64,000 nt of DNA from Pseudomonas arcuscaelestis (GCF_016881005.1 NZ_JACOPV010000005.1:62001-126000), one strand, 5' to 3'. Positions 40,704 to 50,850 are shown, numbered from the stretch's first letter. Numbers and translations: made by a program. Notes: a model not told the origin generated them from the sequence alone.

Positions 40704-42719
40704 ATGTCCGAGTTCCAGCTCGTTACCCGTTTCCAGCCGGCAGGCGACCAGCCTGAAGCCATTCGCTTGATGGTCGAGGGTATCGAGGCAGGCCTTGCAC
40801 ACCAGACGCTGCTCGGGGTGACCGGTTCGGGCAAGACGTTCAGTATTGCCAACGTCATTGCTCACGTGCAGCGACCAACCCTGGTGCTGGCGCCGAACAA
40901 GACCCTCGCGGCGCAGTTGTACGGCGAGTTCAAGGCATTTTTCCCAAACAATGCCGTGGAATACTTCGTTTCCTACTATGACTACTACCAGCCCGAAGCC
41001 TATGTGCCTTCCTCGGACACCTTCATCGAGAAAGATGCCTCGATAAACGATCACATCGAACAAATGCGTCTTTCGGCGACCAAGGCGCTGCTGGAACGTC
41101 GTGATGCGATCATCGTTACCACGGTGTCCTGTATTTATGGCTTGGGCAGCCCGGAAACCTACCTGAAGATGGTCTTGCACGTTGATCGCGGTGACAAACT
41201 CGATCAGCGCGCCTTACTACGCCGTCTGGCCGACTTGCAGTACACCCGCAACGAAATGGACTTTGCCCGCGCGACCTTCCGGGTGCGTGGTGATGTGATC
41301 GATATCTTCCCGGCTGAATCGGACCTGGAAGCCATCCGCATCGAACTGTTCGATGATGAGGTCGAGAATATTGCAGCGTTCGACCCGCTGACCGGTGAAG
41401 TAATCCGCAAGTTGCCGCGCTTCACCTTCTATCCCAAGAGCCACTACGTAACCCCGCGGGAAACCTTGCTCGAAGCAGTCGAGGGCATCAAGGAGGAGCT
41501 GCAGCAACGCCTTGAGTATCTGCACAAGGCCAATAAGCTGGTCGAGGCTCAGCGTCTGGAGCAGCGTACCCGTTTCGATCTGGAAATGATCCTTGAGCTT
41601 GGTTACTGCAACGGCATCGAAAACTACTCGCGCTATCTCTCCGGTCGTCCGGCTGGAGCGCCACCGCCCACGCTCTACGATTACTTGCCCGCCGATTCGC
41701 TGCTGGTCATTGACGAGTCCCACGTCAGCGTTCCGCAGGTAGGGGCGATGTACAAAGGTGACCGTTCGCGTAAAGAAACCCTGGTGGAGTATGGCTTCCG
41801 CTTGCCGTCGGCGCTGGATAACCGGCCGATGCGTTTCGACGAGTGGGAAAGCGTAAGTCCGCAGACCATTTTCGTTTCTGCGACCCCGGGGCCTTATGAG
41901 GCTGAGCATGCCGGTCGGGTAGTGGAGCAAGTGGTGCGTCCGACCGGCCTGGTCGATCCCCAGATCGAGGTGCGCCCGGCAATTACTCAGGTCGATGACC
42001 TGCTTTCGGAGATCCGTAAACGCGTGGCGGTGGAGGAGCGGGTGCTGGTGACCACCCTGACTAAACGCATGGCCGAAGACCTGACGGATTACCTTGCCGA
42101 TCACGACGTCCGCGTGCGCTACCTGCACTCGGACATCGACACCGTTGAGCGCGTCGAGATTATTCGCGATCTGCGCTTGGGTACGTTCGACGTGCTGGTC
42201 GGCATCAACCTGTTGCGCGAGGGCCTGGATATGCCCGAGGTGTCGCTGGTGGCAGTGCTGGACGCCGACAAGGAGGGCTTCCTGCGCTCCGAACGCTCCC
42301 TGATCCAGACGATTGGCCGTGCGGCGCGTAACCTCAATGGCCGGGCGATTCTCTACGCCGACAGAATGACAGGTTCCATGGAGCGGGCGATTGGCGAAAC
42401 CGAGCGCCGTCGTGACAAGCAGATTGCCTTCAACGAAGCCAATGGCATCGTACCCAAGGGCGTGGTCAAGGATGTCACCGACATCATGGAAGGCGCCAGC
42501 GTGCCAGGTTCGCGCAGCAAGAAGCGCAAAGGCATGGCCAAGGCGGCCGAAGAGAGTGCGCGCTACGAGGCCGAACTGCGTACCCCTGGCGAGATTGCCA
42601 AGCGAATCAAGGCGCTGGAAGAGAAAATGTATCAGTTGGCGCGCGACCTGGAGTTCGAGGCCGCAGCGCAAATGCGCGACGAGATCGCCGCGCTGCGCGA
42701 GCGCATGATCACAGCATGA
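40704..42719 (+). CDS. uvrB: Excinuclease ABC subunit B
   Basis: 671 residues. Walker [14 protein letters not shown], the beta-hairpin region [23 protein letters not shown], and the C-terminal UVR motif ([11 protein letters not shown]) are intact. It is the damage-verifying helicase of nucleotide excision repair. Confidence 0.98.
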   Translation: MSEFQLVTRFQPAGDQPEAIRLMVEGIEAGLAHQTLLGVTGSGKTFSIANVIAHVQRPTLVLAPNKTLAAQLYGEFKAFFPNNAVEYFVSYYDYYQPEAYVPSSDTFIEKDASINDHIEQMRLSATKALLERRDAIIVTTVSCIYGLGSPETYLKMVLHVDRGDKLDQRALLRRLADLQYTRNEMDFARATFRVRGDVIDIFPAESDLEAIRIELFDDEVENIAAFDPLTGEVIRKLPRFTFYPKSHYVTPRETLLEAVEGIKEELQQRLEYLHKANKLVEAQRLEQRTRFDLEMILELGYCNGIENYSRYLSGRPAGAPPPTLYDYLPADSLLVIDESHVSVPQVGAMYKGDRSRKETLVEYGFRLPSALDNRPMRFDEWESVSPQTIFVSATPGPYEAEHAGRVVEQVVRPTGLVDPQIEVRPAITQVDDLLSEIRKRVAVEERVLVTTLTKRMAEDLTDYLADHDVRVRYLHSDIDTVERVEIIRDLRLGTFDVLVGINLLREGLDMPEVSLVAVLDADKEGFLRSERSLIQTIGRAARNLNGRAILYADRMTGSMERAIGETERRRDKQIAFNEANGIVPKGVVKDVTDIMEGASVPGSRSKKRKGMAKAAEESARYEAELRTPGEIAKRIKALEEKMYQLARDLEFEAAAQMRDEIAALRERMITA

Positions 42720-42726
42720 CGGCGTT

Positions 42727-42748
42727 ATCGCGGGGCTAGCCCCGCGAT
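42727..42748. repeat. Perfect 22 bp palindrome between uvrB and emrB
   Basis: ATCGCGGGGCT and AGCCCCGCGAT are exact inverted copies with no loop. There is no T-run. It resembles the core of Pseudomonas REP sequences and lies between two convergent genes. Confidence 0.7.
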
Positions 42749-42752
42749 TCGC

Positions 42753-44303
42753 TCAATGCGCTTCCCCAGCCTTCAGCCCCTGCGGCAGTTTGCGCGTCAT
42801 CATCACTGCGACCATGCTGATCGCAAGTCCAATGCCAACAAAGTGGAAGGCATCGTTGTAGGCCATGATCATGGCTTGCTGGTGGGTGATCTCACTCAGT
42901 TTGGCAAGCGCAGCAGTGTCACCGCCCAGGCGCTCCGACAGCAGCGCCAGACGCTCCGCTACGTGTGGATTGCTCGGTACCAGCGCTTCACGCAGGTAAT
43001 CGAAGTACACCTTGGTCCGTGCATCCAGCAACGTCGCCAGCAAGGCAATGCCAATCGCGCCGCCGAGGTTGCGCAGGATGTTGAACAGGCTTGAAGCAGA
43101 GCCTGCATCCTGGGGCAGGATGTAGCTGGTGGCGATCAATGAGATGGTCACCATGATCATCGGTTGGCCAAGGGCGCGGATGATCTGGATATGGTTGAAC
43201 TGCTCGCCGGCAAAGTCCGGGTTGAGCACCCCGGAGCTGAAACTGGCCAGGCCAAACAACCCAAAACCCACGGTGCAGAGAATCTTTGGCGAGATCACTT
43301 TCATCAACTGCGGAACCAGCGGTATCAGGAACAGCTGGGGGATGCCCATCCACATGATCACTTCGCCGATCTGCAGGGCGTTGTAGTTCTGGATTTGCGC
43401 CAGGTACAGCGGCAGCAGGTAGATCGAGCCATACAGGCCCACCCCCATCCCCAGGCTGGCAATGCTCGACAGGCCGAAGTTGCGGTTGCCGAGGATGCGC
43501 AGATTGATCAGCGGGTTGGGCTTGGAAAACTGCACGATTACGAAGGTGATCAGGCTGATCAGGGCGATGCTGCCGAGACCGACGATCAGGCTCGACTCCA
43601 GCCAATCCTTGCGATGACCTTCTTCCAGAAACACCTGCAGGCAGCCCAGGCCGACGCCAAGGGTGACGATGCCGGCATAGTCTGTGCTTTTGAGCAGTTC
43701 CCAGTGCGCTTCTTTCTTTTCCAGGCCATACATCAGCCCGCCAATCATCAACAGTCCTGGCGGGATGTTGATGTAGAAGATGTATTCCCAGCCCCAGTTC
43801 TCGGTCAGCCAGCCACCCAGAGTCGGGCCTATGGAGGGCGCGAATGTAGCGGTCATGGCGAACATGGCCATGCCCTTGGCACGATGGTGTTCGGGCAGTT
43901 TGATCAGGGTCAGGGTGAACGCCAGGGGGATCAGTGCGCCGCCGGTGAAGCCTTGCATGGCACGGAAGATAATCATGCTCTCAAGGTTCCAAGCCATCGA
44001 GCACAGCAGCGACGACACCAGGAAACCCAGCGACACCCATACCGCCAGGCGGCGTGCCGACAACAACTGCACCAGCCAGGCCGTCAGCGGGATCATGATG
44101 ATTTCCGCCACCAGGTAGGAGGTGGAGATCCACGAGCCTTCTTCCAGGGTGGCCGAAAGGGCGCCCTGAATATCCTTGAGCGAGGAATTGGTGATCTGGA
44201 TGTCCAGTACTGCCATGAACGCGCCAAGCATCACGCTCATCACGGCGATCCAGTCGCGTCGGCTGGGCTCGCCGACGGGACGGATCAGCGAATCACCGGC
44301 CAT
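42753..44303 (-). CDS. emrB: EmrB-type MFS drug exporter (DHA2 family)
   Basis: 516 residues, about 14 membrane segments. The DHA2 pattern (GAFMAVLDIQITNSSL, GSWISTSYLVAEIIMIP) is clear. It exports hydrophobic compounds with proton antiport and works with the membrane fusion protein encoded upstream. Its start overlaps the emrA stop by 11 bp. No outer membrane channel gene is nearby, so a shared TolC-like protein is expected. Confidence 0.92.
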   Translation of the reverse strand: MAGDSLIRPVGEPSRRDWIAVMSVMLGAFMAVLDIQITNSSLKDIQGALSATLEEGSWISTSYLVAEIIMIPLTAWLVQLLSARRLAVWVSLGFLVSSLLCSMAWNLESMIIFRAMQGFTGGALIPLAFTLTLIKLPEHHRAKGMAMFAMTATFAPSIGPTLGGWLTENWGWEYIFYINIPPGLLMIGGLMYGLEKKEAHWELLKSTDYAGIVTLGVGLGCLQVFLEEGHRKDWLESSLIVGLGSIALISLITFVIVQFSKPNPLINLRILGNRNFGLSSIASLGMGVGLYGSIYLLPLYLAQIQNYNALQIGEVIMWMGIPQLFLIPLVPQLMKVISPKILCTVGFGLFGLASFSSGVLNPDFAGEQFNHIQIIRALGQPMIMVTISLIATSYILPQDAGSASSLFNILRNLGGAIGIALLATLLDARTKVYFDYLREALVPSNPHVAERLALLSERLGGDTAALAKLSEITHQQAMIMAYNDAFHFVGIGLAISMVAVMMTRKLPQGLKAGEAH

Positions 44304-45342
44304 TGTCGGCGCTATCCCGGATATCCACCGTTGCAGTAACTGACATGCCTGGACGGATTCTACCCTGCAATGGGTTGTCCGCAGCGAAGGTCAGCTTCAC
44401 CGGAATGCGTTGGACCACCTTGGTGAAGTTGCCGGTGGCGTTGTCGGGTGGCAGCAGACTGAACTGTGCGCCAGAGGCGGCAAACAGGCTGTCGACTCGT
44501 GCTTGGATTGGAGTATCGGGGTAGCTGTCGAACACCAGTTCGGCTTTTTGCCCGGGCTGCATGTGGCCGATCTGGGTTTCCTTGAAGTTGGCCTGAATCC
44601 AGATGGCCTCGTCCGGAACGATCGACAGCAGGTAGGCACCGGCCTGCACCACTTGGCCGTTGCGCGCGGCACGCTGGCCGATCATGCCGCTGATCGGCGC
44701 GTGAATTTCACTGCGGGTCAGGTTCAATTCGGCTTGGGCCAGGTCGGCGCGGGCGTTGGCGATTTGTGCATCGAGGCGCTTGATTTCCGCAGTCAGGGCG
44801 TTGATCTGCTGGCGCTGGCCTTGCAGGTCGGCCTGGGCCTTGCTCACCTGTGAGCGGGCGACGTTGCTTTCTGCGGACAGCGTGGTTACCCGCTCCTCGG
44901 AAACGAAACCAGGCTTGCGCAGGGCCTGGGCACGGTTGAGATCAAGCGCGGCGCGGCCCAGGGTTGCCTGGTTGGCGGCGACTTGAGCCTGGCCTGCAGC
45001 AATCAGGCTGGATTGCTGGGTCAGGCGGCTTTCAGCTTGAATGCGCTCGGCTTCACGGGTGTCGAGGGCGGCACGGGCGCGTTCCACTGCCAGGCGAAAA
45101 TCATCCGGCTCAAGGCGCACCAGTAGATCACCCTTGGCTACATGCTGGTTGTCCTGCACCAGCACTTCATCGATGCGCGCGCTGAGTTGGCTGGATACCC
45201 GGGTGATTTCGCCTTGGACATAGGCGTTGTCAGTACTTTCGTAGAAGCGTCCCTTGAAGTACCAGTGGGCCAGAAAGCCGAGGGAGATGAGCAGGACCAG
45301 TGTCAGGAAAACCAGCAGACGGCGTTTGAGTTGGGCGGGCAT
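44293..45342 (-). CDS. emrA: EmrA-type membrane fusion protein (HlyD family)
   Basis: 349 residues from the ATG at 45342 (MPAQLKRRLLVFLTL). One N-terminal membrane segment, a biotinyl-lipoyl half-motif (TDNAYVQGEITRVSSQ), a long coiled coil (residues about 90-195), and the second lipoyl part (IHAPISGMIGQRAARNG) follow in order. It bridges the EmrB pump to the outer membrane. No linked regulator was seen. Confidence 0.92.
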   Translation of the reverse strand: MPAQLKRRLLVFLTLVLLISLGFLAHWYFKGRFYESTDNAYVQGEITRVSSQLSARIDEVLVQDNQHVAKGDLLVRLEPDDFRLAVERARAALDTREAERIQAESRLTQQSSLIAAGQAQVAANQATLGRAALDLNRAQALRKPGFVSEERVTTLSAESNVARSQVSKAQADLQGQRQQINALTAEIKRLDAQIANARADLAQAELNLTRSEIHAPISGMIGQRAARNGQVVQAGAYLLSIVPDEAIWIQANFKETQIGHMQPGQKAELVFDSYPDTPIQARVDSLFAASGAQFSLLPPDNATGNFTKVVQRIPVKLTFAADNPLQGRIRPGMSVTATVDIRDSADNGR

Positions 45343-45485
45343 GGGTACTATCGTTCCAAAAATGTAAGCAAATTTAACCGTGTTTGGATCCATTGCCACA
45401 AGTGCCGATCACGCCCATTGCTGGAGCCGAGTGCCCGCTCCCTGTTAACATCCTGCCTTTGATTCATCTCTAGTCCGAGACTCCC

Positions 45486-46967
45486 ATGACCACCGTTCGC
45501 ACGCGTATCGCGCCTTCGCCTACTGGCGATCCCCACGTAGGCACCGCTTATATCGCCTTGTTCAACTACTGCTTTGCCAAACAGCACGGCGGTGAGTTCA
45601 TCTTGCGTATTGAAGATACCGACCAGTTGCGTTCGACCCGTGAGTCCGAACAGCAGATCTTCGATGCCCTGCGCTGGCTCGGCATCGAGTGGAGCGAAGG
45701 TCCGGATGTGGGTGGCCCGCATGGCCCGTACCGCCAGAGCGAGCGCGGTGATATCTACAAGCAGTACGCCCAGCAACTGGTCGATATGGGGCACGCGTTC
45801 CCATGCTTCTGCACGGCAGAAGAACTGGACCAGATGCGTGCCGAGCAAATGGCGCGCGGCGAGACCCCACGTTACGACGGCCGTGCCTTGCTGTTGTCGG
45901 CTGAAGAAGTACAGCGCCGCCTGGCCGCTGGCGAACCGCACGTTATTCGCATGAAGGTACCGACCGAAGGTGTGTGTGTGGTACCGGACATGCTGCGTGG
46001 CGATGTCGAGATTCCATGGGACCGCATGGACATGCAGGTATTGATGAAGACTGACGGCCTGCCGACCTACTTCCTGGCCAACGTGGTCGACGACCACCTG
46101 ATGGGTATTACGCACGTACTGCGTGGCGAAGAGTGGCTGCCCTCGGCACCCAAGCTGATCAAGCTCTATGAGTACTTCGGTTGGGAGCAGCCAACCCTGT
46201 GCTACATGCCGCTGCTGCGTAACCCTGACAAGAGCAAGCTGTCCAAGCGCAAGAACCCGACTTCGGTGACGTTCTACGAGCGCATGGGTTTTATGCCTGA
46301 AGCCATGCTCAACTACCTGGGACGCATGGGCTGGTCGATGCCTGACGAGCGGGAAAAGTTCTCCCTGGACGAAATGGTCGAGCATTTCGACCTGTCGCGG
46401 GTTTCCCTGGGTGGGCCGATCTTTGACATCGAGAAGCTGTCCTGGCTCAACGGTCAGTGGTTGCGTGAGCTGCCAGTCGAAGAGTTTGCCGCACGGGTTC
46501 AGAAGTGGGCGTTCAATAGCGACTACATGATGAAAATCGCCCCGCATGTGCAGGGCAGGGTAGAGACCTTCAGCCAGATCGCTCCGCTGGGCGGCTTCTT
46601 CTTTGAAGGCGCGCTGAAGCTCGATGCCAAGCTGTTCGAGCACAAGAAGCTTTCGGCTGATCAGGTTCGCCAGGTTATCCAGTTGATTCTGTGGAAACTG
46701 GAAGGCCTGCGCCAGTGGGAAAAAGACCGCATCACCGGTTGCATTCAGGCGGTGGTTGAAGCCCTTGAGCTGAAGCTGCGCGATGCCATGCCGCTGATGT
46801 TCGCCGCGATCAGCGGCCAGGCCAGTTCGGTGTCGGTACTCGATGCCATGGAAATCCTTGGCCCGGACCTGACGCGTTATCGCCTGCGTCAGGCCTTGGA
46901 CTTGCTGGGTGGTGTGTCGAAGAAAGAGAACAAGGAATGGGAAAAGCTGTTGGCTACGATCGCCTGA
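45486..46967 (+). CDS. gltX: Glutamyl-tRNA synthetase
   Basis: 493 residues, full length. The HIGH-type motif [16 protein letters not shown] (residues 8-23) and the KMSKS-type motif KSKLSKRKN are intact. It charges tRNA-Glu. Two tRNA-Glu genes lie immediately downstream, a fitting but separately transcribed arrangement. Confidence 0.98.
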   Translation: MTTVRTRIAPSPTGDPHVGTAYIALFNYCFAKQHGGEFILRIEDTDQLRSTRESEQQIFDALRWLGIEWSEGPDVGGPHGPYRQSERGDIYKQYAQQLVDMGHAFPCFCTAEELDQMRAEQMARGETPRYDGRALLLSAEEVQRRLAAGEPHVIRMKVPTEGVCVVPDMLRGDVEIPWDRMDMQVLMKTDGLPTYFLANVVDDHLMGITHVLRGEEWLPSAPKLIKLYEYFGWEQPTLCYMPLLRNPDKSKLSKRKNPTSVTFYERMGFMPEAMLNYLGRMGWSMPDEREKFSLDEMVEHFDLSRVSLGGPIFDIEKLSWLNGQWLRELPVEEFAARVQKWAFNSDYMMKIAPHVQGRVETFSQIAPLGGFFFEGALKLDAKLFEHKKLSADQVRQVIQLILWKLEGLRQWEKDRITGCIQAVVEALELKLRDAMPLMFAAISGQASSVSVLDAMEILGPDLTRYRLRQALDLLGGVSKKENKEWEKLLATIA

Positions 46968-47077
46968 CAGTCTTCGCCAAAGGGCCTGCAATCCCGTAAA
47001 ACCGGGGTTGTTCCACGCTTTGGACGGTAAGTGTTTGTTATCTCGGAAATTTTTTTAGGGTTTTGTTGAAAATAAAT

Positions 47078-47106
47078 TTGACAGCTCTGTGTTCCGAACT
47101 TAATAT
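47078..47106 (+). promoter_or_regulatory. Sigma-70 promoter of the tRNA-Ala/Glu array
   Basis: TTGACA (47078-47083) and TAATAT (47101-47106) are 17 bp apart. An AT-rich stretch lies directly upstream and could act as an UP element. It serves four tRNAs. Confidence 0.85.
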
Positions 47107-47181
47107 GCGCCCCGTCCACAGCGATGAACGAAACGAAGCGCGAAGCACCCAGCCAAGCGATTCAGTTCAAAGCGACATAGT

Positions 47182-47257
47182 GGGGCTATAGCTCAGCTGG
47201 GAGAGCGCCTGCATGGCATGCAGGAGGTCAGCGGTTCGATCCCGCTTAGCTCCACCA
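47182..47257 (+). tRNA. tRNA-Ala (GGC)
   Basis: 76 nt with encoded CCA. The anticodon loop ATGGCAT gives GGC. The acceptor arms GGGGCTA and TAGCTCC pair, with one G-T pair. Confidence 0.96.
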
Positions 47258-47336
47258 AATTCCGATTCGTAGTCAGCTAGACTGAATGCGAAGTCAACCG
47301 GGCTCCAGCAGTCGGGTTGTGAAGGTAAGAAGGTTC

Positions 47337-47412
47337 GTCCCCTTCGTCTAGTGGCCTAGGACACCGCCCTTTCACGGCGGTAACAGGGGTTCGAGTCCCC
47401 TAGGGGACGCCA
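47337..47412 (+). tRNA. tRNA-Glu (TTC), third copy
   Basis: Identical by eye to the two copies at 3.8-4.1 kb, CCA encoded. Confidence 0.97.
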
Positions 47413-47464
47413 GTTTTACACAAGCGATATCGAAAGAGTCGCTGGGCCGCGAGGCTAGAAATCT

Positions 47465-47540
47465 GGGGCTATAGCTCAGCTGGGAGAGCGCCTGCATGGC
47501 ATGCAGGAGGTCAGCGGTTCGATCCCGCTTAGCTCCACCA
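47465..47540 (+). tRNA. tRNA-Ala (GGC), second copy
   Basis: Identical by eye to the copy at 47182-47257. Confidence 0.96.
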
Positions 47541-47584
47541 ATTTTGCCAGGATTCGTGAAAACGGATCTGTACGAAGGTTACAA

Positions 47585-47660
47585 GTCCCCTTCGTCTAGT
47601 GGCCTAGGACACCGCCCTTTCACGGCGGTAACAGGGGTTCGAGTCCCCTAGGGGACGCCA
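47585..47660 (+). tRNA. tRNA-Glu (TTC), fourth copy
   Basis: Identical by eye to the other three copies. It is the last gene of the array. Confidence 0.97.
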
Positions 47661-47683
47661 TTTTACCCACTTTGTGGGATTTC

Positions 47684-47720
47684 AAGGCTCATTCGATTAT
47701 TGAATGAGCCTTTTGTTTTT
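47684..47720 (+). terminator. Terminator of the tRNA-Ala/Glu array
   Basis: AAGGCTCATTC and GAATGAGCCTT pair around a GATTATT loop, followed by TTGTTTTTT. Confidence 0.88.
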
Positions 47721-47793
47721 TCCTCGAAAAAAGTTCTCCCTCCCTCTTTTTCTTCGGCTCATCACACGTGTTCGGCGAAATCGCTTGCAGAAA

Positions 47794-47827
47794 AATATTA
47801 TGAGAATAATATTCTATCCATAATATT
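47794..47827. promoter_or_regulatory. Nested palindromic operator upstream of tetR
   Basis: An inner palindrome AGAATAATATTCT (47803-47815) is flanked by an outer inverted pair, AATATTATG (47794-47802) and CATAATATT (47819-47827). It ends 12 bp before the ATG. Autoregulation by the TetR protein is inferred. Confidence 0.65.
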
Positions 47828-47839
47828 TGGAGGCGAGTC

Positions 47840-48379
47840 ATGAACGACAAAAAGGCGAAAACCCGCGAGCGGATTCTCGATGCCGCCTGCAGTGCGCTGA
47901 TTCAGCAGGGCCCGGCCGAACCGAGCGTCAATCAGGTGATGGGCGCCGCAGGGCTGACCGTCGGGGGCTTTTACGCTCACTTCGATAGCAAGGACGCACT
48001 GATGCTCGAAGCCTTCAGTCAGTTGTTGTCGGAGCGCCGTGCCCTGCTTGCCGAGGTAGACCCCGCCATGAGCGGCGAACAGCGCCGTGCCCTGGTGGCG
48101 GCGTTCTACCTGTCGCGCAAACATCGGGATGCCACGGAGCGTGCCTGTCCGCTACCGACCGCGCTGGGCGAAATGGCACGCCTGCCGGACGCTTTTCGCC
48201 AAGTGCTGGCCGAACACATTGAGTTGATGATGGCAAATCTTGCTGGCAGCCCCGAGGAAGCCGACAAGGTGCTCGCTGACTTGGCGTTGATGGTCGGAGG
48301 CTTGGCCCTGGCCCGTGCCTTGGGCACAGATGAGCTGTCTGACCGTATCTTGCGTGCCGCCAAGTCGGCGGTGGTCTGA
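47840..48379 (+). CDS. TetR-family transcriptional regulator
   Basis: 179 residues. The helix-turn-helix lies near residues 28-48 (NQVMGAAGLTVGGFYAHF). The C-terminal part has the pattern of TetR regulators of hydrolase or redox genes. GGAGGCG precedes the ATG. It forms an operon with the hydrolase gene 28 bp downstream, whose expression it probably controls. Confidence 0.9.
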   Translation: MNDKKAKTRERILDAACSALIQQGPAEPSVNQVMGAAGLTVGGFYAHFDSKDALMLEAFSQLLSERRALLAEVDPAMSGEQRRALVAAFYLSRKHRDATERACPLPTALGEMARLPDAFRQVLAEHIELMMANLAGSPEEADKVLADLALMVGGLALARALGTDELSDRILRAAKSAVV

Positions 48380-48406
48380 TCGAGCGACAACAACCGGAGT
48401 GAAGCG

Positions 48407-49240
48407 ATGGATACCTTGAGCTGGATTCGTGGCGTCAACGGCACCGTTGGGCGGCTGGCACCGGAGCACATTGCCAGCAAGATGCGCCGCGCGTTCATGA
48501 CCCCGCGAAATTTGCCGCCACGCGCCTGGGAACTACCGCTGCTGGCGAGTGCCGAGCGCATCACCCTGCGATTCGGCCTGTCCGCACTGCGTTGGGGGCA
48601 GGGGCCAACGGTGTTGTTGATGCACGGTTGGGAAGGGCGCCCGACACAGTTCGCACACCTGGTGGACACGCTGGTGCAGGCCGGCTATACCGCCGTGGCC
48701 CTGGAGGGGCCCGCCCACGGTCATTCACCGGGGCATCAGGCGCATGTAGTGCTGTTCGCTCGGGCGTTGCTTGAGGCGGCGGCAGAGCTGCCACCTTTGA
48801 AGGCGGTGATAGGGCACTCCATGGGCGGTTCCAGCGTGATGCTCGCCCTGCAGTGGGGGTTGCGCGCCGACATGGCGGTCAGTGTTGCCGCCCCCGCTCG
48901 ATTCCTCGGCGTGCTGCGCAACTTTGCCAGGCACTTGGGCATGCCGGCCCGGGCCCGCGCAGCGTTTGTCCGGCAGGTCGAGCGAGATGTCGGCATACCG
49001 GTCTCGCGCCTGGATGTCAGTGGTTACCAGCTGGAAATTCCCGCGCTGATCGTGCATGCCGAAGACGACAGCCTGATCCCGGCCAGCGAAGCTCGGCTGA
49101 TTCACCAGGCGTGGTTCGACAGTCGTTTACTCATGCTGCCTGACGGTGGCCATCAGCGCGTGCTCTCCGATCCGCGACTGATCGAGGGCGTAATGGCTTT
49201 GTTGGCGGCTGATCGGGTGCTGGAACGGCAATCGGCTTGA
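48407..49240 (+). CDS. Alpha/beta hydrolase
   Basis: 277 residues. The nucleophile elbow GHSMGGSS (Ser near residue 138), the acid in HAEDDSLIP and the late His in GGHQRVL form a complete triad, and an oxyanion HGWEG motif is present near residue 70. The substrate is unknown. There is no signal peptide, so it is cytosolic. Confidence 0.9.
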   Translation: MDTLSWIRGVNGTVGRLAPEHIASKMRRAFMTPRNLPPRAWELPLLASAERITLRFGLSALRWGQGPTVLLMHGWEGRPTQFAHLVDTLVQAGYTAVALEGPAHGHSPGHQAHVVLFARALLEAAAELPPLKAVIGHSMGGSSVMLALQWGLRADMAVSVAAPARFLGVLRNFARHLGMPARARAAFVRQVERDVGIPVSRLDVSGYQLEIPALIVHAEDDSLIPASEARLIHQAWFDSRLLMLPDGGHQRVLSDPRLIEGVMALLAADRVLERQSA

Positions 49241-49284
49241 GCATCCGTTACACTCTGCCCGTTCATCACAGAGCTGGAGCGGGC

Positions 49285-49725
49285 ATGAGTTGGGATCTGG
49301 CAACACCGTTCATAATCGATCTGCGCGTCGCTGCCGACGATATCGATGGCCTCGGCCACGCCAACAATGCGGTCTACGTTACGTGGCTGGAGCGCTGTGC
49401 CTGGCGGCATTCACAGCGCCTGGGCCTGGACCTGGCCGAATACCGGCGTCTGGACCGGGCCATGGCGGTTGTGCGCCACGAGATCGATTACCTGGCAGCG
49501 GCGTATGAAGACGACGAGTTGCAATTGGCCACCTGGATCGTTGACTGGGATCAGCGCTTGAAAATGACCCGGCGCTTCCAGCTGGTACGGCCCAGCGACG
49601 GCACCACCTTGCTGCGCGCGCAAACCACCTTCGTCTGTATCGAGTTATCCACAGGGCGGCCCAAGCGTATGCCCGGCGAGTTCATCGATGGCTATGGCCC
49701 GGCGCTGATGACCGGAACGCTGTAG
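49285..49725 (+). CDS. Acyl-CoA thioesterase, 4HBT hot-dog family
   Basis: 146 residues from the ATG at 49285, chosen because of the GGAGCGGG site. The hot-dog signature DIDGLGHANNAVYVTWLERC contains the catalytic Asp. The YbgC/FcbC type usually acts on short-chain acyl-CoA. The specific substrate is unknown. Confidence 0.88.
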   Translation: MSWDLATPFIIDLRVAADDIDGLGHANNAVYVTWLERCAWRHSQRLGLDLAEYRRLDRAMAVVRHEIDYLAAAYEDDELQLATWIVDWDQRLKMTRRFQLVRPSDGTTLLRAQTTFVCIELSTGRPKRMPGEFIDGYGPALMTGTL

Positions 49726-49774
49726 TACGCGGATTTTGTTAGACTGCCGGCCTTTTTCACCTGAGTAGCAACCC

Positions 49775-50734
49775 ATGCAAATTGCCCTGGCCCCGATGGA
49801 GGGGCTGGTCGACAACATCCTTCGCGACGTACTGACCCAAGTGGGCGGTATCGACTGGTGTGTGACCGAGTTCATTCGCGTTTGCGACCGGCTGTTGCCT
49901 GCTGCCACCTTCGACAAGCTCGCCCCCGAGCTGGGCCAGGGTGCGCAGACGGCGGCGGGGGTTCCCTTGCGTGTACAGCTGCTTGGCTCCGATCCCGTCT
50001 GTCTGGCGGAAAACGCGGTTCTGGCCTGTGAGCTAGGGGCGCCGGTAATCGACCTCAACTTTGGTTGCCCAGCCAAGACGGTGAACAAATCCCGGGGTGG
50101 GGCGGTGCTGCTCAAGGAGCCGGAGCTGCTCCACGCCATCCTGCGCGAAGTGCGCCGTGCGGTTCCTGCGCATATTCCGGTAACCGCCAAGATGCGTCTT
50201 GGCTTCGACAGCCCTGACGGTGCCCTGGACTGCGCACTTGCACTTGCCGAAGGAGGCGCAGAACAGTTGGTGGTGCACGCGCGGACTAAGGTCGACGGCT
50301 ACAAGCCGCCGGCGCATTGGGAATGGGTCGCCAAGGTTCAGGACGTGGTCAAGGTGCCGGTGTACGCCAATGGCGAGGTCTGGACCCTTGAAGACTGGCG
50401 GCGCTGTCGTGAGGTCAGTGGTGTCGAAGACATCATGCTCGGTCGTGGTTTGGTATCCAGGCCGGACCTGGCCCGGCAGATTGCGGCAGAGCGCGACGGC
50501 GTGGCGTTCGTGCCCATGGACTGGCAAAGCCTGCTGCCGCTGATCCAGGACTTCTGGGGCCAGGCCCGGGCACAAATGACACCGCGCCAGGCGCCTGGGC
50601 GCTTGAAGCAATGGGTGGCCATGCTGACCCGTACTTACCCGGAGGCCGTGGCGTTGTTCACTGAACTTCGCCGCGAAACCGACTGCGATCGGGTTGGGCA
50701 GTTGATAGGTGTGCCGGTCAGTGAGGCGGCCTGA
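49775..50734 (+). CDS. dusC: tRNA-dihydrouridine(16) synthase
   Basis: 319 residues. The Dus signature [12 protein letters not shown] and the catalytic Cys in [16 protein letters not shown] (near residue 98) are intact, followed by the FMN-binding barrel and a small helical domain. It reduces U16 in the D-loop of tRNA. The DusC type is chosen on the length and N-terminus. Confidence 0.93.
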   Translation: MQIALAPMEGLVDNILRDVLTQVGGIDWCVTEFIRVCDRLLPAATFDKLAPELGQGAQTAAGVPLRVQLLGSDPVCLAENAVLACELGAPVIDLNFGCPAKTVNKSRGGAVLLKEPELLHAILREVRRAVPAHIPVTAKMRLGFDSPDGALDCALALAEGGAEQLVVHARTKVDGYKPPAHWEWVAKVQDVVKVPVYANGEVWTLEDWRRCREVSGVEDIMLGRGLVSRPDLARQIAAERDGVAFVPMDWQSLLPLIQDFWGQARAQMTPRQAPGRLKQWVAMLTRTYPEAVALFTELRRETDCDRVGQLIGVPVSEAA

Positions 50735-50754
50735 AAAAAATTTTTGTCGGGTTG

Positions 50755-50783
50755 CTTGAAAAGCAGGAGAGGGTCCTTATCTA
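50755..50783 (+). promoter_or_regulatory. Sigma-32 (heat shock) promoter of ibpA
   Basis: CTTGAAA (50755-50761) and CCTTATCTA (50775-50783) are 13 bp apart. They match the RpoH consensus (CTTGAAA, CCCCATNTA) well. Confidence 0.75.
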
Positions 50784-50850
50784 AGGAGTACGCGATGCCG
50801 AAGTCGGGTCGCGGGACTAAACAACCTCGCTGATTTTCAGGAGATGTACC
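50784..50850 (+). promoter_or_regulatory. ROSE-like RNA thermometer of ibpA
   Basis: The leader before the ATG holds TCGCT (50827-50831), which fits the UYGCU box of ROSE elements, and can pair imperfectly with the ribosome site AGGAGA (50839-50844). P. aeruginosa and P. putida ibpA leaders are known ROSE-like thermometers. Folding was judged by eye. Confidence 0.65.
50795..50833 (+). CDS. Possible short upstream ORF in the ibpA leader
   Basis: A 12-codon frame (MPKSGRGTKQPR) is preceded by AAGGAG at the right distance and ends within the ROSE box. If transcription starts near 50790 its ribosome site would be outside the mRNA, so it may not be translated. Confidence 0.25.
   Translation: MPKSGRGTKQPR

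Noticed and set aside
41217..42671. 484-codon open frame antisense to uvrB
   Set aside because: It is fully inside uvrB, with a His/Gln-rich composition typical of complement frames.
43164..44339. 391-codon open frame antisense to emrB
   Set aside because: The Asp/Gln/His-rich product is the complement of membrane helices and no start site supports it.
45348..46991. 547-codon open frame antisense to gltX
   Set aside because: It is a by-product of GC-rich codon use in a highly conserved synthetase gene on the other strand.
47182..47840. Integrated element at the tRNA array
   Set aside because: tRNA ends are intact but there is no integrase and no repeated tRNA fragment downstream other than whole tRNA copies.
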